This document shows positions 1 through 5,296 of a DNA stretch of 6,404 bases, one piece after another (positions within the stretch are counted from its first letter, which is position 1; every line of letters starts with the position of its first letter). The notes under the pieces were generated by a model. It searched no databases. It was not told where the DNA came from and was given only the letters and a program-made list of their open reading frames with translations. This DNA comes from JARRLC01 sp050290865. Its GTDB lineage: Bacteria > Pseudomonadota > Alphaproteobacteria > Rhizobiales > Rhodomicrobiaceae. The DNA lies in NCBI GenBank assembly GCA_050290865.1, contig JBNKIW010000094.1:1-6404 (forward strand), written 5' to 3'. The translations under genes were made by a program, and so were the position numbers.

Positions 1-4
1 ATCG

Positions 5-73
5 GAGGTTTGAAGACATCCCCGCAACGGTGCCTGGGGCAGCCGTCGTCGAGCGGGGATATCTTCAAACCTC
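5..73. repeat. 21-bp inverted repeat with nested hairpin
   Basis: The arms 5-25 and 53-73 are reverse complements at 20 of 21 positions; the one mismatch is C17 against A61. The 27-base loop contains a second stem, CGGTGCC (28-34) against GGCAGCCG (38-45), with one bulged G and a TGG loop, so the whole stretch can fold as one long hairpin. No T-run follows the right arm, so it is not a classical intrinsic terminator. The loop and the right flank also share a near direct repeat, AGCCGTCGTCGAGCG (41-55) and AGCCGTCGTTGACGCG (80-95). It could be a regulator site, a recombination site, a mobile-element end or a structured RNA. The sequence alone does not decide between these. Confidence 0.75.
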
Positions 74-100
74 AACGGAAGCCGTCGTTGACGCGGCGTC

Positions 101-128
101 TTGCTCGTTATCGCTATACACTTATAAG
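101..128 (+). promoter_or_regulatory. weak sigma70-like promoter candidate
   Basis: TTGCTC (101-106) and TATAAG (123-128) are 16 bases apart, and an overlapping TATACA lies at 115-120. This AT-richer patch sits just right of the long inverted repeat, in the otherwise empty 1-241 region. If active it would give a leader of more than 100 bases before the SLOG-like gene. The -35 box matches the consensus only in TTG, so this is a weak call. Confidence 0.22.
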
Positions 129-241
129 CGGCCGCTTGGGACATCATACTGCCGGGCGATGTGGTGGGTCACACACCGCGACAGACGTGTCTCCTGCGCT
201 GAGTGTGCGCTGGGCGCTGGGCGTGAGCCTGCCTGACCAAA

Positions 242-880
242 ATGCGCTATACTGCCTCGATGACCAAATCCCGTTCGCAAACCGCCCCCGTGCGACCCCG
301 GCTGGCGCTCCTCTTCACTGGCCACATGACCGACGCCCCGGACCGCCCCCGGCCGCGTTTTCCGCCGGACATGGAGGCCGCCGCCGCCGATGCCATCCTC
401 GCGGAAATCCGGATGGCGCGCAAGCGCTGCGGCGGTTCGCTGATCGGGATCGCCAGCGACGCGCGTGGCGGCGATATTCTGTTTCACGAAGCCTGCGCCG
501 CCGAGGGCATCGCCACGCGGATGGTGCTGCCGTTCGCCGTCGAGGCATTCCTTGACAGCTAGGTGCGCGGCGGGCCGGGCGGCGACTGGGAAGCACGGTT
601 CATGCGGCTGTGGAAGGCGCTCGGCGCGCACCGCCGCACCGTGCTCGATCTTGCGGGCGAACACGATCCGTTCGGCGCTTGCAACGATGCCATGCTGGCC
701 ATGGCCAGAGCCTCGGCCGCAGCGGTCGAACTGCTCGCCCTTTGGGACGGCGAGGGCGCCGCCAAGCTCGGCGGCACGGCGGCGTTTGCCGCGCATTTCC
801 GCGGCGACGGCGGGCAGTTCCATCATATCGACAGCAAAGTCCTGCTCGCCGCGAGGAAACGGCCAAATCACCGCGCATAA
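242..880 (+). pseudogene. SLOG/Rossmann-like sensor protein, interrupted by in-frame TAG
   Basis: One reading frame runs from ATG 242 (or ATG 260) to TAA 878-880 and is broken only by TAG at 560-562. The frame is unchanged after the stop, and the protein sense continues: before it comes FLDS, after it VRGGPGGDWEARF. The N-terminal half has LFTGHMTDAPDR (about residues 24-35) and GIASDARGGDILFHEACAA (69-87), a Rossmann-type glycine and Asp pattern like that of SLOG-superfamily nucleotide-ligand sensors. The second half has LLALWDGEG and LGGTAAF (about 165-181), a pairing I recall from the same family next to TPR proteins. TCG to TAG is a one-base route to the stop. The family call rests on remembered motifs, not a search. 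The role, sensing a nucleotide-derived signal for a membrane effector, is inferred from SLATT next door. The gene converges on SLATT with 7 bases between them. Unless amber is read through, it is inactive. Confidence 0.6.
248..253 (+). promoter_or_regulatory. -10 box candidate for a leaderless start
   Basis: TATACT at 248-253 is a near-consensus -10 hexamer seven bases before the ATG at 260, so transcription could begin at or next to that codon. No Shine-Dalgarno sequence precedes either ATG 242 or ATG 260, which fits a leaderless message starting at 260. No convincing -35 box is visible 16-18 bases upstream, so the call is tentative. Confidence 0.25.
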
Positions 881-887
881 AGCCTCA

Positions 888-1941
888 TCAGTCGAGGCGC
901 GGCAATCGCATGCCGACAAGACAATCAAGAGAAAGGTCCGGCGCCACCTTGCGCAGCGTCACCCATTCGAGATGCTCCGACGAGATTTCCTGCTGCACGA
1001 GCGCGACGAACGCCAGAACCGCCGCACGATCACCCTCAGCCGCTCGCTGCCGCGCCTCGGCAAGCGGTTGGCCCGCGAGTTTCAAGGTTCTCGGCTGTCG
1101 AGAGGTAGCGTGCTGCGTTGCGCTCGTCGAGCGAGATCACGGCATTCGCCGCCAGGAGGCCCTGGAGCGCCGACGCAATCAGTCCGATGCCAAGAAACAG
1201 GCGTTCTCCGGTGTCGGTCGCATGCGGCAGGCCGTTGAGGAATGGCCCCAGCCAATCAGGTAGCCCGGCCTTTCCCTGCAACACCCAGAGCAGCGGAAAC
1301 GAGGCGGCGACGATAAAGATGAGTGCCACAATCCGCCAGCGCCAAGCGTGATCCGCCGCGCGCGAGTGCTGCATGCCCCGCCGCGCGTAATAGAGCCGCT
1401 GCACATCGAGTTGGTAGCGCCGGAAATATTCAAGCTGCAACGAAAGAAGCGGCAAACCTGTGACGGCATTCGCCGTGGCCTCCTGGTCAAAAACCTTCGC
1501 GAAAAGCTCTCGGCGGGCGTTCTCGGCCTCGGCACGAAACGTCATCCAGATCACGAAGGATTTTCTCCAACCGACAAGGATCGAGGCGCCGAGAGAGAGG
1601 ATGAGCAGCAGAAACTGCGCCGCACCTGCGGCTCTGACGGCGCCTTGCGGAAGCAGCGCATATGAAGGCAGCACGGCCATGCTGCCCACTATGATGGCCA
1701 GAAAGCTGGCGATCGCGGCGAGTTTGGCGGGGCGCTTATAGGCGGCCTGGGCGCGCACGGCCGCGGCGTCCGCCTTGTTGTAGCGCGCGATGATGGCCGC
1801 GATGGCAGGCTGTGTCAGAATGCGCTTCAGCGGCGCGGCGGCCTCGGGCAGGTTCGCGGCGTGTTCTTCGGGCTTGAGAAGCCAGTCCTGCGGCCCCTCG
1901 GGGCCGACCGCCTTGATGGCGTCGTCAACGATGTCAGACAT
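888..1941 (-). pseudogene. SLATT-like four-TM membrane protein, frameshifted near C-terminus
   Basis: ATG 1941 is preceded by GGAGT (1953-1949), a well-placed ribosome site. The first frame gives a soluble helical N-terminus, then membrane segments at about residues 74-92, 106-125, 203-221 and 248-269. After TM2 comes FVIWMTFRAEAENARRELF (129-147), and after TM4 DERNAARYLSTAENLE (272-287). Both resemble the SLATT family, predicted 2TM effectors of SMODS/SLOG-linked conflict systems. Past NLE the frame turns into Arg/Cys/Gly-rich nonsense and stops at 1036. A second frame entering at about 1085 continues sensibly with LAGQPLAEARQRAAEGDR and QQEISSEHLEWVTLRKVAP, stopping at 888. Removing one A from the run at 1081-1083 (GAAAC read on the minus strand) joins the two into roughly 350 residues. 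The gene follows the TPR gene by 32 bases, so the two were probably co-transcribed. The likely original role is membrane disruption on signal; it is probably inactive or truncated now. Confidence 0.62.
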
Positions 1942-1973
1942 AATAAATACTCCGGCAATTCGGCGTGCGCGCC

Positions 1974-2749
1974 TTATTGCGCCTTCTGCGCAGCGGCAAA
2001 TTCGGCGCGGATTTCATTCATCAGCGGATCCTTGAGTTTTGCTTTTTCCAATTCATTGAAGTCATTCAAGATTTCTTCCTCCCACAGGCCGCGCCCTTCC
2101 ATCGTCCGTTGACCTTTGTACTTGCGATAGAGGGCGCGCGCATCCTCCTCGCGGCCGAGGAACATTAGCGCGTGCGCGTGGTTAGTGGCGTAGACTGGCA
2201 GGTCCGGTTGAAACCGCATCGCGCGCTCCGAACTCTCCAGCGCAGCCTTGAACTGCTTGGCGAACAAATGGTACCACGAAGCGCTCAGCAAAGCGCCTGC
2301 GGTTGCCGCCCCCGGCTTACCGCTTTCAGCCACCTCATATTTCTCGATCGCCTGCGCAAGTTCTGCCTGCAGCTTTGCGGCTCGCGCATAGTCCTTCGCC
2401 TCGACGGCGGCTTGAACCGGGGCCTCCGTCTGCCCGAAAGCCTCCGATGCCTTCGCCCTCATAAGATCCGCCTCGATGACGGGGATCCACTTCATTCGCT
2501 CAGCATCCAGCCGCCCCTCCGCTGCCAGAGGCCGCAAAATCGCAAGGGCTGCCTCCAAATGGCTAACTCCGCCCCCGTCCTCAAGCGCGGCCAGCCGCTG
2601 ATGAGGAACAACGGATAGAACGCGGCTTTGGATGTCGTCGGGATGCTTTTCAGGCCGCTCGTCCGGTTTCCCCCCAATAGCACGTTGATGACAGCCGCCA
2701 GATGGTCGAACGCCAAGTGTGCGGTGGGATGTGCAAAAACGGCTTCCAT
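1974..2749 (-). pseudogene. TPR-type protein, probable N-terminal frameshift
   Basis: The C-terminal 200 or so residues read well in one frame: HLEAALAILRPLAAEGRLD, then LLSASWYHLFAKQFKAALES, SERAMRFQPDLPVYATNHAH and ALMFLGREEDARALYRKYKG, a TPR-like helical repeat array, ending at TAA 1976-1974. Upstream, that frame becomes Cys/His/Arg-rich and unlikely. The other frame, from ATG 2749, gives MEAVFAHPTAHLAFDHLAA then VINVLLGGNRTSGLK, a plausible helical N-terminus. The frames must join between about 2668 and 2604, so one indel is inferred. I recall similar C-termini in TPR proteins beside caspase-like and SLATT genes; here no protease or other catalytic part is present. The ars control region starts directly at the 5' end, so the original N-terminus may have been cut away. 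Partner of the SLATT gene downstream; biochemical function unknown. Confidence 0.5.
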
Positions 2750-2751
2750 AT

Positions 2752-2767
2752 TTCAATAATTATTGTA
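2752..2767. promoter_or_regulatory. ars operator palindrome in the divergent start region
   Basis: CAATAATTATTG at 2754-2765 is a perfect 12-base palindrome, with one further matching pair at 2752/2767, in a sharply AT-rich island inside GC-rich DNA. Only 29 bases separate the ATG of the minus-strand TPR gene (2749) from the ATG of arsR (2779), so the site must overlap the arsR promoter. Possible -10 boxes are AATAAT (2755-2760), 17 bases after TGCAAA, or TATTGT (2761-2766). ArsR dimers bind AT-rich dyads of this kind and release them when As(III) binds. Assignment to ArsR is by position and symmetry only. Confidence 0.55.
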
Positions 2768-2778
2768 TCAATGAATTC

Positions 2779-3123
2779 ATGGCGCCCGATCAAGCGATAC
2801 AGACATTGACCGCACTCGCGCAGGAGCACCGCCTAGCGATCTTCCGCCTGCTGGTGAAGGACGGCCCGGTGGGGCTGCCCGCGGGCGAAATCAGCAAACG
2901 CGCGGGCATCGGGCCGACCAACGCCTCTTTCCACCTCAAGGAACTGGAACGCGCCGGGCTGATCCGCGCCAAACGCGACGGCCGTTTCATCCGCTACGCC
3001 TTCGATGCCGGGACGATGCGCGCGCTGCTCGCTTTTCTGACCGAGGATTGCTGCGGCGGGCATCCCGAGCTTTGTGGCACGGCCTTCGCGGCATCCGGCC
3101 TTTGCGAGACGACGGAGGGTTAA
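2779..3123 (+). CDS. arsR: ArsR-family As(III)-responsive repressor
   Basis: A 114-residue winged-helix repressor of the ArsR/SmtB family, normal in length. The ATG at 2779 is chosen because it begins the conserved part (APDQAIQTLTALAQEHRLAI), and an earlier in-frame start would run through the operator. Residues 35-58 hold the recognition HTH (AGEISKRAGIGPTNASFHLK), followed by the beta wing GLIRAKRDGRFIRYAF (60-75). The classical CxC pair in the DNA-binding helix is absent. Instead cysteines sit at the C-terminus (Cys91, Cys92, Cys99, with a further Cys109), resembling the Acidithiobacillus-type ArsR sites that bind As(III) with three C-terminal cysteines. No clear ribosome site precedes it, so the message may be leaderless or nearly so. 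It is first in the ars operon and likely represses it through the palindrome at 2752-2767. arsC starts 3 bases after its stop. Confidence 0.92.
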   Translation: MAPDQAIQTLTALAQEHRLAIFRLLVKDGPVGLPAGEISKRAGIGPTNASFHLKELERAGLIRAKRDGRFIRYAFDAGTMRALLAFLTEDCCGGHPELCGTAFAASGLCETTEG

Positions 3124-3126
3124 CTC

Positions 3127-3645
3127 ATGGATAGCAAAGTCCTCAACGTGTTGTTCCTATGTACGCACAATTCCGCCCGTTCGATCATCGCCGAAGCGAT
3201 CATGAACCGGCTGGGAGCGGGCAAATTCCGCGGCTTCAGCGCCGGGAGCGCACCGCGCGGCGCAGTCCACCCTTATGCTATCGACTTGCTGCGGCAGCAG
3301 AATTACGACGTCAGCGCGCTGCGCTCCAAATCGTGGGAGGAGTTCGCGACACCGTTCGCGCCGGAAATGGATTTCGTCTTCACGGTCTGTGACAACGCCG
3401 CCAACGAGGTGTGCCCGGTTTGGCCGGGGCAGCCGGTTACGGCGCATTGGGGGGTCCCGGACCCGTCGGCGGCGGAAGGCACCGAGGCGGAAAGGCGCTA
3501 CGCTTTCGCCGATTGCTGCCGCATGCTTTCCCAGCGCATCGCCGTGTTCGTCAACCTGCCGCTGGAGTCGCTCTCCGTCATGGCCCTAAAAGAGCAGGTT
3601 GCGGCCATCGGCCGGATGATCGACGAGCGCACCGCAAGATCCTGA
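3127..3645 (+). CDS. arsC: ArsC arsenate reductase, LMW-phosphatase fold
   Basis: Reduces As(V) to As(III) in the cytoplasm so that ACR3 can export it. The 172-residue protein has the CX5R phosphate loop C12-THNSA-R18, preceded by the VLFLC strand, and the WGVPDPS motif with Asp112, the expected acid residue of this fold. Two further cysteines, Cys88 (TVCDN) and Cys96 (VCPVW), are placed like the redox relay of thioredoxin-coupled ArsC, where three cysteines form successive disulfides. The Cys88-Cys96 spacing is 8, one more than in the staphylococcal enzyme as I recall it, so the exact reductant (thioredoxin or glutaredoxin) is not settled. It is about 30-40 residues longer than the Gram-positive form, with a helical tail ALKEQVAAIGRMIDERTA. 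The start lies 3 bases after arsR, suggesting coupled translation. Unrelated to the glutaredoxin-type plasmid R773 ArsC. Confidence 0.92.
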   Translation: MDSKVLNVLFLCTHNSARSIIAEAIMNRLGAGKFRGFSAGSAPRGAVHPYAIDLLRQQNYDVSALRSKSWEEFATPFAPEMDFVFTVCDNAANEVCPVWPGQPVTAHWGVPDPSAAEGTEAERRYAFADCCRMLSQRIAVFVNLPLESLSVMALKEQVAAIGRMIDERTARS

Positions 3646-3673
3646 CCAGCCTTATCCCATCCCGAGGTATCCG

Positions 3674-4699
3674 ATGTCCGCGTTCGAACGTTATCTTTCC
3701 GTCTGGGTGGCCGCCTGCATCCTGGCCGGCATCGTGCTCGGGCAACTGATGCCCGGCGTGTTCCAGGCCATCGGTGCGGCGGAGATCGCCAAGGTCAACA
3801 TGCCGGTCGCGGTGCTGATCTGGCTGATGATCGTGCCGATGCTGGTAAAGATCGACTTCGCCGCCCTCGCCCGCGTGCGCGAGCACTGGCGCGGCATCGG
3901 CGTGACGCTGTTCATCAACTGGGCGGTGAAGCCGTTCTCGATGGCGGCGCTCGGCTGGTTGTTCATCGGCTGGCTGTTCCGGTCCTATCTGCCTGCCGGA
4001 CAGATCGATTCCTACATCGCCGGACTGATCCTGCTGGCGGCGGCGCCGTGTACGGCCATGGTGTTCGTGTGGAGCAATCTCACCAGGGGTGAGCCTCATT
4101 TCACGCTGTCGCAGGTGGCATTGAACGACACCATCATGGTGTTCGCTTTTGCGCCCATCGTCGGCCTGCTGCTCGGGCTCTCGGCAATCACCGTGCCGTG
4201 GAACACACTGGTGCTGTCGGTCGTGCTCTACATCGTGATCCCGGTGGTCGTCGCGCAGATCGTACGGCGGCACATGCTGGCGGCGGACGGAGCGGAGGGG
4301 CTGGCGCGGCTGCTAGGCACGTTGCAACCCTTGTCGCTCACGGCGCTCCTGGCGACGCTCGTTCTGCTCTTCGGCTTCCAGGGCCAGCAGATCGTGGCGC
4401 AACCGCTGATCATCGCGCTGCTGGCGGTGCCCATTCTGATCCAGGTCTATTTCAATGCGGGCATCGCCTATCTGCTCAACCGCGCCGCTGGCGAGCAGCA
4501 TTGCATTGCCGGGCCGTCGGCGCTGATCGGCGCGAGCAATTTTTTCGAACTGGCCGTGGCCGCCGCCATCAGCCTGTTCGGCTTCAATTCGGGAGCGGCG
4601 CTGGCGACGGTCGTAGGCGTCCTCATCGAAGTACCGGTGATGCTGTCGGTGGTCTGGATCGTGAATGCGAGCAAGGGCTGGTACGAAGCGCGGGCGTGA
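3674..4699 (+). CDS. arsB (ACR3): ACR3 arsenite efflux transporter
   Basis: An inner-membrane arsenite exporter of the ACR3/BART family, 341 residues with about ten hydrophobic helices. The start ATG follows GAGG (3664-3667) at six bases, 28 bases after arsC. Family signatures are visible: the AAAPCTAMVFVWSNL segment with the essential thiolate Cys126, the NDTIM motif in the following helix, and GASNFFELAVAAAI with conserved Glu292 in a late helix. Cys and Glu at these places are required for As(III) transport in characterised ACR3 proteins. The fold differs from the ArsB of the E. coli operon, although annotation pipelines often use the symbol arsB for both. No ArsA ATPase is encoded beside it, so transport would be driven by the proton gradient. 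Last gene of the operon; it ends 22 bases before the tail of a truncated phnM-like gene on the other strand. Confidence 0.95.
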   Translation: MSAFERYLSVWVAACILAGIVLGQLMPGVFQAIGAAEIAKVNMPVAVLIWLMIVPMLVKIDFAALARVREHWRGIGVTLFINWAVKPFSMAALGWLFIGWLFRSYLPAGQIDSYIAGLILLAAAPCTAMVFVWSNLTRGEPHFTLSQVALNDTIMVFAFAPIVGLLLGLSAITVPWNTLVLSVVLYIVIPVVVAQIVRRHMLAADGAEGLARLLGTLQPLSLTALLATLVLLFGFQGQQIVAQPLIIALLAVPILIQVYFNAGIAYLLNRAAGEQHCIAGPSALIGASNFFELAVAAAISLFGFNSGAALATVVGVLIEVPVMLSVVWIVNASKGWYEARA

Positions 4700-4710
4700 C
4701 CGGGGACGGA

Positions 4711-4729
4711 TGGCGTACGGCTCACGCCA
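4711..4729. terminator. short GC-rich hairpin between convergent ends
   Basis: TGGCGT (4711-4716) and ACGCCA (4724-4729) form a six-pair stem with a seven-base loop, just past the ACR3 stop and across the stop codon of the opposing phnM-like fragment. There is no T-run on either strand, so as an intrinsic terminator it would be weak. The placement between converging transcripts is the main argument. Confidence 0.25.
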
Positions 4730-4886
4730 CCCGTTCACCTTGCCGGTAGACGGCCCGGACCACAGGCTGCCCGCCCGCCAGCGCGACGCGCAAGAGATCG
4801 GCGCGCTTGCCGGTGGTGATTTCGCCCCGGTCCCTCAGGCCGGCAGCTTCAGCCAGAAGCATATGCGCGGGCCGATCTCTTGACAT
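4722..4886 (-). pseudogene. phnM: C-terminal remnant of a PhnM-like amidohydrolase
   Basis: Reading the minus strand from about 4886 to TGA 4724-4722 gives 54 residues, with AAGLRDRGEITTGKRADLLR followed by VALAGGQPVVRAVYRQGERV. This matches the C-terminal end typical of PhnM, alpha-D-ribose 1-methylphosphonate 5-triphosphate diphosphatase of the C-P lyase pathway (GLxDRGEIxxGKRADLxRV, then PVVRxVxRxG). Upstream of about 4886 the frame remains open but loses resemblance (NRLMSRDRPAHML, then Arg-rich), and no metal-binding amidohydrolase core occurs anywhere in the window. About 50 of roughly 380 residues survive, so it cannot be functional. The hipBA block occupies the place of the missing part. 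Another amidohydrolase family such as a dihydroorotase relative is possible, but the RGEI/GKRADL/VVRAV pattern favours PhnM. Confidence 0.65.
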
Positions 4887-4920
4887 CAGGCGGTTGCGTC
4901 GGCATGGAACCGCGCCCCGG

Positions 4921-4942
4921 AGTTCCCGCTCAGGAACTTTTT
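4921..4942. promoter_or_regulatory. AGTTCC-N6-GGAACT palindrome with T-run
   Basis: AGTTCC (4921-4926) and GGAACT (4932-4937) form a perfect six-base dyad followed directly by a T-rich tract (4938-4942), just before the hipBA promoter. As RNA it would be a small intrinsic terminator for plus-strand readthrough. As DNA it has the size and position of an operator for a HipB/Xre dimer beside its own promoter. The sequence does not separate these two readings. Confidence 0.35.
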
Positions 4943-4943
4943 A

Positions 4944-4972
4944 TTGCATCCATACCCTTTCCGCGCTATAAG
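4944..4972 (+). promoter_or_regulatory. sigma70-like promoter of hipBA
   Basis: TTGCAT (4944-4949) and TATAAG (4967-4972) are separated by 17 bases, the ideal spacing, with an expected start near 4979. This places the hipB ATG (5000) about 20 bases into the message. The stretch is much more AT-rich than its surroundings. HipB-type antitoxins normally repress their own operon; the palindrome at 4921-4937 is the nearest dyad. Confidence 0.55.
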
Positions 4973-4999
4973 TACCCGATCGAGCACATCAATGCTGCC

Positions 5000-5296
5000 A
5001 TGGCCACAAACCGCACGACACCCGATTTCGTTCGCACCGTCCCCGAGTTGGCCGCTCGTTTCGGCGCCCTCGTCCGCGAGCACCGCGAGGCCATGAAGCT
5101 GCGGCAGGACGATCTCGCGCTGGCAACCGGCGTCGGCCGCCGCTTCATCATCGATCTCGAAGCGGGCAAACCGACATGCCAGCTCGGCAAGGCTTTGCTG
5201 GTTGCCATGGCCGTGGGCTTGCGGCCGCTCGACGTCATGGGCGCGAGCGACGTTGGCGACGCCCTCCCCGACATGCCGGACGACGTCCATGGCTGA
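5000..5296 (+). CDS. hipB: HipB-like Xre-family antitoxin
   Basis: A 98-residue helix-turn-helix protein of the Xre/Cro family. ATG 5000 is preferred over upstream in-frame starts because those would include the promoter at 4944-4972 and code for unrelated sequence. The HTH spans about residues 20-78: ARFGALVREHREAMKLRQDD, then LALATGVGRRFIIDLEAGK and a closing helix KALLVAMAVGLRPLDVM. The pattern of Q36-DDLA and F49-IIDLE-GK is typical of HipB partners of HipA. Ribosome-site sequence is poor, consistent with a short leader. The stop overlaps the hipA start by 8 bases, coupling antitoxin and toxin translation. It should bind HipA and DNA to neutralise the kinase and repress the operon; this is family knowledge, not visible here. 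The short disordered tail (SDVGDALPDMPDDVHG) may contribute to turnover. Confidence 0.9.
   Translation: MATNRTTPDFVRTVPELAARFGALVREHREAMKLRQDDLALATGVGRRFIIDLEAGKPTCQLGKALLVAMAVGLRPLDVMGASDVGDALPDMPDDVHG

Noticed and set aside
1..100. Integron attC site or CRISPR repeat reading of the left inverted repeat
   Set aside because: The attC core triplets (RYYYAAC/GTTRRRY) are not found in the right arrangement, and there is no repeat-spacer periodicity.
122..928. 268-codon open frame on the minus strand
   Set aside because: It is antisense to the SLOG-like gene, rich in His, Arg, Gly and Ala with no recognisable motif; the plus strand carries family motifs on both sides of the TAG.
465..1263. Long plus-strand open frames over the end of the SLOG-like gene and the SLATT-like tail
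   Set aside because: Their composition is Arg/Ser/Ala/Gly-rich, as expected of off-frame GC-rich DNA, and they cross the junction of two converging genes.
2172..2618. 148-codon plus-strand frame opposite the TPR gene
   Set aside because: It is a shadow of the TPR coding strand, with Leu/Arg/Cys-rich composition and no domain.
3578..4273. 231-codon minus-strand frame opposite arsC and ACR3
   Set aside because: It is extremely His/Asp/Arg/Gln-rich, the usual antisense image of a hydrophobic membrane protein; ACR3 on the plus strand is certain.
4886..5290. 134-codon minus-strand frame opposite hipB
   Set aside because: It covers the hipB antisense strand and the hipBA promoter; no recognisable domain.
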